A stretch of 64,000 nt of DNA, from the NCBI RefSeq assembly GCF_021023085.1, contig NZ_PGCK01000006.1:143278-207277 (forward strand), given 5' to 3'. Below the pieces are notes generated by a model that had not been told where the DNA came from, did not search any database, and saw only the letters and a list, made by a program, of their open reading frames with translations. The translations under genes were made by a program, and so were the position numbers. Numbering within the stretch: the stretch's first letter is position 1; every line of letters starts with the position of its first letter. Positions 44,447-52,872 of the stretch are shown piece by piece. The DNA comes from Methanooceanicella nereidis (GTDB lineage Archaea > Halobacteriota > Methanocellia > Methanocellales > Methanocellaceae).

Positions 44447-45259
44447 ATGAAACACAGTGAAATTATCCATTGTCCGAAATGTAAAGGAAATCTTTCAAGC
44501 ATAGATAGCCAGGGCTCGTCCGGGGAGTCCGGGAGCTATTTCTGTCAGACCTGCGGGATAAAGTATCCGGTGATCGACAGTGTCGTGGAATTCCTCCCCG
44601 GAGGTATGGTCACGAAAGGTCTCGGGCAGAAACTTATGGAATCGCCGCGCATGGTAAGCATATATGAAAGTAAATGGTGGCGCGGCTGTAAGCAGTTTTC
44701 ATGGTTTATGGGCCTGACGCTGGACGAAGAGATAGAGCTGATCAAGCGTATAACATACCCTGGTGAAAAAGATACAGTTCTTGATCTCGCATGTGGTACG
44801 GGCATCTATGCGCGGGCTTTTGCTCAGGGCAGCCCCGGCCGCAATGTTTTCGGGCTGGATATATCATGGCCGATGCTTCAGTATGCGGCTGATAAGGCCC
44901 GTAGTATGGGAATAGATAACGTAAGATTCCTGCACGGCGACGCTCACAGCCTTCCGTTCGCGGATGAGTCACTGGACGTAGCGAACTGCTGCGGGGCATT
45001 ACACCTGTTCTCCGACGTAAGGCGCGTTCTTGGCGAACTGTATCGGACAATAAAGCCCGGAGGACGATTCTCAGTAGCTGCTGCCTGGAAAAGTGATAAT
45101 CTGTGGGGACGGATAAAAGCGTACTCTGACGAAAAGTTCTGGAAAATACACTATTTCCGTAAAGATGAGTTAAGTTCATTGCTGGACGAGGCTGGTTTCA
45201 CCCCGACAATATATCACGCATATGGTATCTGGATGGTCGCCGGCGGCGTTCGCAGGTAA
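44447..45259 (+). CDS. Methyltransferase with zinc-ribbon-like N-terminus
   Basis: The protein has 270 residues. The first 45 residues hold two Cys pairs, IHCPKCKG and YFCQTCGIKYPV, a Trm112-like or zinc-ribbon start. A UbiE-like class I methyltransferase domain follows: VLDLACGTGIYARAFA, FGLDISWPM, GDAHSLPFADESLDVANC and IKPGGRFSV. Its layout matches the methyltransferase at 25367-26173. The substrate could be a lipid or quinone-like compound, but this is a guess. Confidence 0.87.
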   Translation: MKHSEIIHCPKCKGNLSSIDSQGSSGESGSYFCQTCGIKYPVIDSVVEFLPGGMVTKGLGQKLMESPRMVSIYESKWWRGCKQFSWFMGLTLDEEIELIKRITYPGEKDTVLDLACGTGIYARAFAQGSPGRNVFGLDISWPMLQYAADKARSMGIDNVRFLHGDAHSLPFADESLDVANCCGALHLFSDVRRVLGELYRTIKPGGRFSVAAAWKSDNLWGRIKAYSDEKFWKIHYFRKDELSSLLDEAGFTPTIYHAYGIWMVAGGVRR

Positions 45260-45282
45260 AAAATGAACAAATCAAAGCAGGA

Positions 45283-45918
45283 TCATTCTTGTAATCGTTT
45301 TTTTAATAAAAAGGCTTTAAAGAGGACTTTTTCTTTCTTGCCGGCATCCTTGTAAGTATAAAATGAGATACTTTTCAGCCTGAGAAAACCATGAAATTTT
45401 ACCAGCCTTTCAATGTATCCATCACTATGATGGTATATCCATAAACCGGAAGGATCTTCAACGCATGAGACTTCATCATCCATAGTTCCGATCACGGTGA
45501 AGCTGAACGTGCCGTCCTTTTTTAATAACCGGGACGTTTCTTTAAAAAATATATCCAGGTCCTGGAAAAAATGAAAAACGCCGCAACAGACGGCATGATC
45601 GAATTGGCTGTCTGCATATGGCCAGTTACCGGAGATCAGGTCGTATGTTTTTATCTCTTTTACAAAGCCTTTTTCTTTACAGGCCTTGAGCATCTCTTCG
45701 GAGTTATCTATACCATATACCTTCAGCCCTGCCTTATGGAACAGATAAGAGCTAAGGCCGGTGCCGATCCCGATATCCAGTATCATTTCTTCAGGACCGA
45801 TATATTCATAAGTGAGACCGAACAAGACCTCATGCCCCCGATTTTCGACAAGCTCGCTCATACTGTCATAATACTTTGCAGAGACATCATGCGCTTCGAA
45901 GACATCGGATTTCATCAT
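45283..45918 (-). CDS. Class I SAM-dependent methyltransferase
   Basis: The protein has 211 residues. Motif I is ILDIGIGTGLSSYLF, motif II YGIDNSEEML, motif III QFDHAVCCGVFHFF, then KKDGTFSFTVIGT. It is convergent with the preceding methyltransferase gene and unrelated in its N-terminal part. The substrate is unknown. Two adjacent ATG codons (45918/45915) are possible starts. Confidence 0.85.
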   Translation of the reverse strand: MMKSDVFEAHDVSAKYYDSMSELVENRGHEVLFGLTYEYIGPEEMILDIGIGTGLSSYLFHKAGLKVYGIDNSEEMLKACKEKGFVKEIKTYDLISGNWPYADSQFDHAVCCGVFHFFQDLDIFFKETSRLLKKDGTFSFTVIGTMDDEVSCVEDPSGLWIYHHSDGYIERLVKFHGFLRLKSISFYTYKDAGKKEKVLFKAFLLKKRLQE

Positions 45919-46094
45919 TTTTTCTTAGAATTATTTATCTTATAAAGCTTAGTATCATATCAATGCCTGGTCCCTGTCATAAGATACAGCTCATCCCCGC
46001 TGATACTTAAAATGTCCACTCAAAGTTTTATTGACATTCATAAAAAATAGAGATAATTTTGAGACTTTTATGCAAATGACTGGATATATAGGAC

Positions 46095-46577
46095 CTATTC
46101 TCTTTTTAATATGATAGAATAATCGCCCAGCCCGTCAATTGTGATCGTCTCTCTATTGTCGTTGGGATTGAACGGGTCTTTCGGATAATACTTTAACAGA
46201 TAAGTCGTACTTTCCTGTCCTGTAAAAGATATCCGGTAAGCCCTGACACCAGGTATGTCATCGCTGAAGAATTCCCACTTGCCGTCCGTTCTGGTACCTT
46301 TATCGTGGTTGATAAAAGTTAATTTATTATAGGCTGCAAAAAACTGGACGTTCACATGACTGTAGCCGTAGGGGGATTGTTTTTCGACCGATACCCAGCT
46401 ACCTGCCAGTGGGTCATTGACCTGTGGATCCTGCGGGACAGGGGTCTGCACGGGCGCATACGTAGGCCCGGGTGTAGGTGTCCGTTCGCGTATCAAGCCT
46501 TTTGTACAGATACATCCGGACGATAATATTATTGAAGCTATTAAAAGCAAAATGATCAACGGCTTATAATATCTCAT
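46095..46577 (-). CDS. Secreted lipoprotein, lipocalin-like
   Basis: The protein has 160 residues from ATG 46577, chosen because GGGAGTG lies five bases upstream. A basic start (RYYK), a hydrophobic stretch and lipobox LSSGC are followed by a Pro/Thr linker and a beta-rich domain with LAGSWVSVEKQ, DGKWEFFSDD and a final YSIILKRE. The architecture equals that of the lipoprotein at 27070-27492. The role is unknown. Confidence 0.75.
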   Translation of the reverse strand: MRYYKPLIILLLIASIILSSGCICTKGLIRERTPTPGPTYAPVQTPVPQDPQVNDPLAGSWVSVEKQSPYGYSHVNVQFFAAYNKLTFINHDKGTRTDGKWEFFSDDIPGVRAYRISFTGQESTTYLLKYYPKDPFNPNDNRETITIDGLGDYSIILKRE

Positions 46578-46723
46578 AATCACTCCCTTGCCTTCTCCTG
46601 CCAATACTATCCAGTATCATCGCATGACTATAAAAAATATTGTGTTCCATTTAATCGATAGGGGCATACGGATATAATTTCTTATAGTTTAGGATAACAT
46701 AAAGATAAGTTGAGGTCAATATC

Positions 46724-47287
46724 ATGGACAAGATTTCCATAGGCTCAAAGCCGCTGTTATACCCTTTGCCTGCAGTTCTGGTCGGTTCAAACGTTAACGG
46801 TAAGCCGAACTATATGACGGTAGCATGGTCCAGCATCGTGAACATGGCCCCGCCGATGGTGTCTGTCTCCATAGGCCATTCCAGGCACACTCTTAAGGGG
46901 ATCGAGGAGAACAATACATTCAGCGTCAACATCCCTTCAACGAAACAGATAGCCGAAACGGATTATTGCGGCATCGTAACCGGCGCGGGCGATGATAAGT
47001 CAGCCCTTTTCGAGTCATTTTACGGTAAATTAAAGACAGCGCCCATGATCAAGGATTGTCCGATGAACATGGAATGTAAGGTCAACAGGACCATAGACCT
47101 TGGAAGCCATGTGCTCGTCATCGGAGAGATCATAGATATTCTCGTAGACCTTGATTGTACACATAACGGTATCCCGGATATCACAAAAATTGACCCGATG
47201 ATATTCTCCTTCCCGCAGAACGATTATTTCCAGGTCGGAAAGCATATCGGCAAAGCTTTCGCTGCCGGGAAGAGCATAAAAAAATAG
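46724..47287 (+). CDS. Flavin reductase-family (flavoredoxin-like) protein
   Basis: This 187-residue FMN-binding split-barrel protein shows the family's conserved pattern: LYPLPAVLVGSNVNGKPNYMTVAW, then MVSVSIGHSRHTLKGIEENNTFSVNIPS, and H-V-L-x-GEIID. Such proteins reduce flavin or pass electrons as flavoredoxins in anaerobes. GAGGTCA precedes the ATG. It is monocistronic. Confidence 0.9.
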   Translation: MDKISIGSKPLLYPLPAVLVGSNVNGKPNYMTVAWSSIVNMAPPMVSVSIGHSRHTLKGIEENNTFSVNIPSTKQIAETDYCGIVTGAGDDKSALFESFYGKLKTAPMIKDCPMNMECKVNRTIDLGSHVLVIGEIIDILVDLDCTHNGIPDITKIDPMIFSFPQNDYFQVGKHIGKAFAAGKSIKK

Positions 47288-47433
47288 CATGATATATCAA
47301 TTTAATTTTTAACTTTTAAATATTTTATAGAGTCTTTTGAGTCTTTTATTCGAGGTTACTATGCGGGTAGAAGTAGACAAGGATCTCCCAAAAACGTAAA
47401 AGGGCCTAAAAAATAAAAGAGGATGACGCGTTA

Positions 47434-48618
47434 TTACCGCGTCATGGACCGCCTGAACAGCGGTATCGCTATTCCCAGCGTCACTATGCCGAATCCTACC
47501 AGTATGGCGATCTCCGGGAATATGTCGCTTACGCCAGCATCAAGTATCATGACCTTTCGCATCGCGTCTGCCGCATATGTGATCGGTATGATCTGGGATA
47601 TCCACTGCATGAACCAGGGCATCTGCTGTATCGGGAAGAATACGCCCGACAGGAACATCATCGGGAACTGCAGCAAGGACATGAGCAGCATCGCGGTCTC
47701 TTCGTCCGCCGCCAGCGCCGTCATGACTATGCCCAGGCCTATGAAGCTGAACACGCCCAGTATCAGTATCATGAGCGCGAGCGGGATGCTTCCGTGAATA
47801 GTGACGCCAAAGAATATTACGGCCAACACCATCACGACGAAGCCCTGCAGGATACCGCGGATCGTTTGGGCCATTGTCTTACCGATTATTATCGATATCT
47901 GGTTAATCGGGGCGGCAAGGATACCGTCGAAGGTGCCTATCTCCTTTTCGTGGGAAATGGCCCGGGGGATACCGGTCATGGCACCGAGCATGACTATCAT
48001 GATCAGCAAGCCCGGAGCTACGAAGCTAAAGTAGTTGGTCTCGCCGGGTATCGTACCCTTTACCTCAACGTTATACGGATGTATCACAGCCAGCGGATTA
48101 ACGGTCATATTCGCCTTTGCGCTCAGCATGCCCACGGCCGATGCGGCCTGTATGCTGCCGAGCCCGCTGATAGCTCCGCTGGCGACTCCCTGTATCTGGG
48201 CAGCTACCTGCGGGTTACTCTTATCCACGAATACGGTCATGTTGGCCTGTTTACCTGAAGAGAGATCTTTCGAGAAATCCTCAGGTATGACTATGGCCCC
48301 GTATAGTTCTCCTCTGGTAATGCTTGTCTTCGCTTCTTCCAGGCTCATGCCCTGCTTGAAGTCCATATAATGGTCCTTTTCGTTGAGCATGACCAGTTGA
48401 TCGATAAACCGGGCGGCATCGGCACCGTTATCCATATCGACTATGGCTACGGGCATGTCCGTCTGTATGCTGCCGGACGGGAATATGAAGCCGGTCATGA
48501 AGAGCATGAAGAACGGGAATATGAACATGAACAGCAGGCCTACGCGGTTCCTGGCGAACTCGAGCAGGTCCTTGTGGGTTATGAAATAGCTGTCTTTAAT
48601 TATCTTTTTAACTCCCAT
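47434..48618 (-). CDS. ABC-2 type permease
   Basis: This membrane subunit of an exporter (394 residues) has one N-terminal helix, a large extracellular domain (about 45-200) and five C-terminal helices, as in ABC-2/YhgE-type permeases. FSFVAPGLLIMIVMLGAM and SHEKEIGTFDGILAAPI are typical. The start ATG 48618 follows GGTGATC, while the in-frame GTG 48627 is part of that site. It begins five bases after the ATPase gene stops, so the two are co-translated. Together they probably export a lipid, peptide or drug. Confidence 0.92.
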   Translation of the reverse strand: MGVKKIIKDSYFITHKDLLEFARNRVGLLFMFIFPFFMLFMTGFIFPSGSIQTDMPVAIVDMDNGADAARFIDQLVMLNEKDHYMDFKQGMSLEEAKTSITRGELYGAIVIPEDFSKDLSSGKQANMTVFVDKSNPQVAAQIQGVASGAISGLGSIQAASAVGMLSAKANMTVNPLAVIHPYNVEVKGTIPGETNYFSFVAPGLLIMIVMLGAMTGIPRAISHEKEIGTFDGILAAPINQISIIIGKTMAQTIRGILQGFVVMVLAVIFFGVTIHGSIPLALMILILGVFSFIGLGIVMTALAADEETAMLLMSLLQFPMMFLSGVFFPIQQMPWFMQWISQIIPITYAADAMRKVMILDAGVSDIFPEIAILVGFGIVTLGIAIPLFRRSMTR

Positions 48619-48623
48619 GATGA

Positions 48624-49640
48624 TCACCTCGCCCTCGCTTTAGGTGCCCTGAAGGGACCGTGGCGTCCTGTCTTGGGCTTCTCGTTGGCCTGATCCCTCA
48701 TTTCCTTGCCGGTCACGTGCAGGAATACGTCCTCAAGTGTCGGCTCCCTCGTATTGATCAAGGTTATGTTGCCCCCGTCGTGCCTTATGGTATCCATCAC
48801 GCGGTCAAGCGCGTCATTCCCGTGAGCGCTTATTCTGATATCGTGGGCATCCGGCTGTATTATCGCTGATACGCAATCCAGTGACTGGACCTTTGTTATC
48901 AGCGAAGGAGTAATGTTCGGTATCCTCATGTCGAATATCGTGGTATCTGCATCCTTCACCAGTCTCTTAAGGTTATCGGGGGTATCCAGCGCGACTATCT
49001 TACCGTGATCTATGATAGCTATCTTATGGCACAATACCTCCGCCTCCATCATCGCATGGGTCGTAAGGATGACTGTGGTGCCATTCTTGTTAATCTCCCT
49101 GATCAGCTCCCTTATGGATAGCGTGGTCTGTGGGTCAAGGCCGAGCGTCGGCTCATCCATGAATATGATCTTCGGTTCGGTGAGCAGTGCCCTTACTACA
49201 TTTATACGCTGCCTCATTCCCGTAGAGTACTTCCCTATCTGAGTGTCTCTCCATTCGGTCATGTTCACGAGTGCCAGAAGCTCGTCGATCTTATCCTCGA
49301 TCTTCTGTTTTGGCATTTCGTAAAGATTCCCGAAGAACCTGAGGTTCTCGGCCGCAGTCAGCCTTTCGTACATGATCATCTTTTCGGATACGAGGCCGAT
49401 GTTCTCCCTGACCTTATTCGCTTCCTTTTTAAGGTCGTGTCCTGACACTTTTGCGGAGCCCGAAGTCGGCTGGGCCAGAGTGCATAGCATCCTTATTGTC
49501 GTGCTCTTGCCCGCCCCGTTGGGGCCAAGGAAACCGAATATCTCATTTTGATCGACATTAAATGATATGTCATTGACTGCAGTGAAGTTCCCGAACTTCT
49601 TGGTAAGGTTTTGAACTTCTATAGCGTATTGTCCTGTCAT
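48624..49640 (-). CDS. ABC transporter ATP-binding protein
   Basis: The protein has 338 residues. Walker A is GPNGAGKST, the signature YSTGMRQR, Walker B IIFMDEPTLGLDP, and the H-loop TTHAMMEAE. A C-terminal extension (about 215-338) with VTGKEMRDQ is typical of DrrA-type exporter ATPases and ends in a basic tail (KPKTGRHGPFRAPKARAR). ATG 49640 follows AGGAGAAT, which decides the start. It forms an operon with the upstream PadR regulator and the downstream permease. Confidence 0.94.
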   Translation of the reverse strand: MTGQYAIEVQNLTKKFGNFTAVNDISFNVDQNEIFGFLGPNGAGKSTTIRMLCTLAQPTSGSAKVSGHDLKKEANKVRENIGLVSEKMIMYERLTAAENLRFFGNLYEMPKQKIEDKIDELLALVNMTEWRDTQIGKYSTGMRQRINVVRALLTEPKIIFMDEPTLGLDPQTTLSIRELIREINKNGTTVILTTHAMMEAEVLCHKIAIIDHGKIVALDTPDNLKRLVKDADTTIFDMRIPNITPSLITKVQSLDCVSAIIQPDAHDIRISAHGNDALDRVMDTIRHDGGNITLINTREPTLEDVFLHVTGKEMRDQANEKPKTGRHGPFRAPKARAR

Positions 49641-49650
49641 TTTTATTCTC

Positions 49651-50001
49651 CTAGTCATCGCCGAGGAATGTTAGCAGATCGTTGATCAGCTCTCTCCTCT
49701 TTTCACTTATGTGTTCGACTGCATTCTCCCCTTTCGGGGTGATAGTGTACACCTTTTTTCTGTCAACCTCTTCGCTCGATATGTAGCCTTTCGACTCGAG
49801 GAATTCCAGGGCTGGATATACTGAACCCGGGCTAGGCATCCATCTCCCTTCAGATTTTTGATTGATAAGCTGGATGATGTCATAGCCGTGAGTGGGCTTC
49901 TCCTTAATGATCTTCAATAAAAATAATTTAAGGAAGCCCTTCCTGATCTCGTTATTAAAGAGATCGTTCTTTTGTCCTTCTTTCAAACACGGATCTTCCA
50001 T
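49651..50001 (-). CDS. PadR-family transcriptional regulator
   Basis: This is a 116-residue PadR winged-helix protein: LKLFLLKIIKEKPTHGYDII, SPGSVYPALEFLESKGYI and KVYTITPKGENAVE, followed by a dimerisation helix. It is the first gene of an operon with an ABC exporter, which is typical of PadR control of drug-type exporters. Two near-palindromes (50014-50036 and 50049-50066) lie just upstream and probably are its operators, giving autorepression relieved by ligand. Confidence 0.92.
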   Translation of the reverse strand: MEDPCLKEGQKNDLFNNEIRKGFLKLFLLKIIKEKPTHGYDIIQLINQKSEGRWMPSPGSVYPALEFLESKGYISSEEVDRKKVYTITPKGENAVEHISEKRRELINDLLTFLGDD

Positions 50002-50013
50002 ATATCTGACTCC

Positions 50014-50069
50014 AATATATCAGTATCCGATATATTACGGGTATATCGATATCCGACATAGGATATATA
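50014..50069. promoter_or_regulatory. Dyad operators of the PadR-ABC operon
   Basis: The perfect dyad AATATATC-7 bp-GATATATT (50014-50021 and 50029-50036) is followed by ATATCC-6 bp-GGATAT (50049-50054 and 50061-50066). Both lie within 70 bases of the PadR start and overlap TATA-like sequence. PadR proteins typically bind such palindromes. Confidence 0.65.
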
Positions 50070-50257
50070 AATTATGGTCAGTAAATGGAAAGAGTCGTAT
50101 TGCAATAGTATTAACGATAGCCGGTTAGTACGCTCGTTAAAGACGATAATAGAAAAGTAAGCCGAAGATAGTGTCCAAAAAGATCACAAATATGCATAGA
50201 GATCGTGGTAACGATGACAGCGATATCAGTCTTTTATGAAAAATATGATTTACCAGC

Positions 50258-50689
50258 TTAGAATGGACCGACCCGGAAGAGCAAATTCACCAATGCCAGG
50301 ATACCGATGACAGACATCAGGAACGCAGCGATCAGTGCGGTAGATATCGGGAACTTTTTATTTAATTCATTGCTCAATCGTCTCTGGAACAGGAAATATT
50401 CCGCGATCGCAAATAACAAGAATACAGTTCCCAGGATCACCAGCGTCAGTCCCAGGTTCCTGGGCCCGTGATATACCAGTTCACCGGACAGGACATTCGA
50501 TTCGCGCAGGTACTGGAAAAATTTGTAGATCGTAAAGCCGAAACTTATCATCGATAGTGAAGTGCGTATCCATGCCATGAGTGTACGGTCGGCAGCAAAG
50601 CGAGTGCGCTCATAAGCGAGATCCGTGCTGATGTCAGCCATAACTGGCTTGCTGCTATGAGGTTTGTCCTCTAATGCACCACTATTCAT
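50258..50689 (-). CDS. DUF202 (YidH-like) membrane protein
   Basis: The protein has 143 residues with three helices. The DUF202 signature LAYERTRFAADRTLMAWIRTSLSMI precedes the first helix. A cytoplasmic N-terminus of about 25 residues is polar. Function is unknown across the family. It appears monocistronic and lies upstream of the divergent secreted-protein region. Confidence 0.88.
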   Translation of the reverse strand: MNSGALEDKPHSSKPVMADISTDLAYERTRFAADRTLMAWIRTSLSMISFGFTIYKFFQYLRESNVLSGELVYHGPRNLGLTLVILGTVFLLFAIAEYFLFQRRLSNELNKKFPISTALIAAFLMSVIGILALVNLLFRVGPF

Positions 50690-51150
50690 ATATTAGCCCT
50701 TGCATATCGGTCTGGTAACGGTCAGTTTACTATGTGGAAACACTTTAATGAGGTCTTAAGGTACACCTGACTGCTGCATACCTTCATTAATAATATTATA
50801 TTTTATATGATATAAAATAACCACGTTATAATTAAGTAAATCGATGTCATTTTCCTGGAAGATATTACTATCACAGGAATGATCTAAAATTTAATTTATT
50901 CCGTCATGATCCGGCCATAATAAACCGGTCATAAAAATAGCATCCCGACCATCATAAAAACAGGTTAATGCCTATCACAAATACAAAAGCCTTCAATACG
51001 ATCCCGTCGTTTTATTGTTATTATACAATTTTTTCGTTATTTTGACTGGCAAGCGATTGATATTCATACTATTATATGGCATAATAAATATATAAATAAT
51101 ATTATATTTATAAATATATAATCGGTGTTATACTAAGCGTTTATTGAACG
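50690..51150. other. AT-rich gene-free region
   Basis: No gene is visible. AT-rich tracts at about 50790-50850 and 51060-51120 are likely promoters for the flanking divergent genes. The latter has several TATA-like ATATTATAT runs. Confidence 0.45.
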
Positions 51151-51309
51151 ATGGGAGAGTGGTCAGGAAAATTGAAAGAAACAGGATTTGTAAAAAAGAC
51201 AGGTGATAAGGCTGCGGCAAAGCTGTTAAAATATTTTCACATGGATTCATGGCCGGGCCTCATTATAGTACAGTCAGATGAACTATCTTTAAAGATCCAG
51301 AATAAGTGA
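51151..51309 (+). CDS. Small protein preceding a secreted protein
   Basis: The 52-residue frame MGEWSGKLKETGFVKKTGDK... ends four bases before the secreted-protein ATG at 51314, so the two are probably co-transcribed. It is Lys-rich with a hydrophobic segment (WPGLIIVQ) but no signal. No family is recognised. Confidence 0.5.
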   Translation: MGEWSGKLKETGFVKKTGDKAAAKLLKYFHMDSWPGLIIVQSDELSLKIQNK

Positions 51310-51313
51310 TAGC

Positions 51314-52561
51314 ATGAAAAAGCTGATCATGATATTATTTGCCCTTACACTGATGATTACTATAGCCGAAGCGCAGGAGACGGGCATATGGCTACAGAGC
51401 GTTAACAGCGGGAGCCAGTCATGGGCATTCTATCCCTACAACCCGCCGTCTTATGGCCAGATGAGCGCCGTGAACACAGGCACGGATTATTTTACGATGG
51501 ACCCGGGTACAAGCACGATGAGGAAGATCATAGTACATAACCATGGTTCCGTAGCGACGGACGTGACGCTTGAAGTCAGCGGCTTGCCGGCAGATTGGAA
51601 CGTCAAGATAACGCCCATAATAAGGAATATCAATCCGGTAACGACGTTTCCGGCACATGGTACCGGTTCTGCGACATCGCACCAGGGCTATGGCAGTATC
51701 GTAGTGACTTTACCGCCTGGTGCACAGGCAGGTAGCTATGAGTATACTATAAAAGCAACAAGCCCTCTGGGCACATCGACTCTCAAGGATAAAATAAATA
51801 TCGGCGGCGGACAGACGACTCCGACACCCACTGCGACGCCTACAGCGACACCCGCGCCTACTTCCACCCCGACACCTACACCGACATCTACCCCAACACC
51901 TACACCCACAGCGACACCTACACCCACGCCCACCCCGATACCGTCAGGCAACCTGATCAAGGACGGCGGCTTTGACAGCGGACTGGACAGAACATACTGG
52001 AAAGGCACAAAACTATCGAATTATAGGAATGATCAGGTAGTGGCAGACCAGAAGGCGGCGCACAGCGGCAAATACGGCATAGTAGGGGTCAAGGATGACT
52101 ATAGCAGAATGGTAGCCCCTGTCCCATACGGAGGCAATGGGTTCACTTTCAGCGCATGGTTCTATGTAGCCCCGGAGGAAGACGCGATACCGTATTCATG
52201 GGGCACAGGTTACAGAGGCACCAGCATATGGGCGGGAGTCACTGACCTGGACGTCAATGCAGATTTCCTCGATGACATAAACCATTACTGCGTCGTAGGG
52301 TATAACAACAGGTCCGCTGACAGCCAGATAGCATATCATCGCGGCCTGAATTACAGAGGCTTTAAGAAAGTCGGGACCGGATGGTATAAGGGCGTCATAA
52401 CTTATGACGGGAAGACATTGATATTCAGACAATATGATAATAGCGGGAACCTCGTAGGCGAAGCCCAAATATCCGAGACAGGGTTCACGCCGCGCAGCAT
52501 CGTGGTCAACGCAGGCAGCACCCATCACTACATAGATGACCTCTATTACACGACATGGTAA
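51314..52561 (+). CDS. Secreted protein with TP-rich linker
   Basis: The protein has 415 residues. A signal peptide ([19 protein letters not shown]) precedes a beta-sandwich domain of about 130 residues resembling NEW3/alpha-galactosidase-associated archaeal repeats ([16 protein letters not shown]...). A Thr/Pro linker of about 45 residues (TPTPTATP) follows, and a C-terminal jelly-roll-like domain (about 215-415) begins [12 protein letters not shown], as in carbohydrate-binding modules. It is probably a cell-surface or polysaccharide-associated protein. It lies just upstream of a secreted protease. No membrane anchor is seen at the end. Confidence 0.78.
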   Translation: MKKLIMILFALTLMITIAEAQETGIWLQSVNSGSQSWAFYPYNPPSYGQMSAVNTGTDYFTMDPGTSTMRKIIVHNHGSVATDVTLEVSGLPADWNVKITPIIRNINPVTTFPAHGTGSATSHQGYGSIVVTLPPGAQAGSYEYTIKATSPLGTSTLKDKINIGGGQTTPTPTATPTATPAPTSTPTPTPTSTPTPTPTATPTPTPTPIPSGNLIKDGGFDSGLDRTYWKGTKLSNYRNDQVVADQKAAHSGKYGIVGVKDDYSRMVAPVPYGGNGFTFSAWFYVAPEEDAIPYSWGTGYRGTSIWAGVTDLDVNADFLDDINHYCVVGYNNRSADSQIAYHRGLNYRGFKKVGTGWYKGVITYDGKTLIFRQYDNSGNLVGEAQISETGFTPRSIVVNAGSTHHYIDDLYYTTW

Positions 52562-52566
52562 GAATT

Positions 52567-52598
52567 GATGGCGGGATCCATTCCGTCATCATCTTTTT
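52567..52598 (+). terminator. Terminator-like hairpin
   Basis: GATGGCGG (52567-52574) pairs with CCGTCATC (52583-52590, one G-T pair) and is followed by a TTTTT run ending near 52598. It is well placed to end the secreted-protein transcript. Confidence 0.55.
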
Positions 52599-52759
52599 AT
52601 ATTATAACAGCAATTAACCAAATAAATATAAGATAAAAGGCTATTTCTCTATATTATGACCCATAATATAGCAATCACACGATATTCTAACGTCTCTACA
52701 AAAAAGCAGGTCGTTGACGTGCAATTATTTAATTGAATTTATTTATTAATAGTTCAATA

Positions 52760-52832
52760 AAATTCAAATTTGTTCACTTTTTTAACGAATAAATTCAAAA
52801 TTATTCACCATGAAGAGAAAGTATTTAATATG
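52760..52832 (+). promoter_or_regulatory. Promoter with paired direct repeats
   Basis: Two copies of an AAATTCAAA-x-TT-x-TTCAC pattern lie at 52760-52777 and 52791-52808, 31 bp apart (about three helical turns). They precede a BRE/TATA-like GAGAAAGTATTTAATA (about 52815-52830), some 40 bases before the protease start. The spacing suggests a protein binding on one face. Confidence 0.5.
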
Positions 52833-52872
52833 TAATGATTATTGACTCATTACTTGCTAAGGAGGAGTAGAT

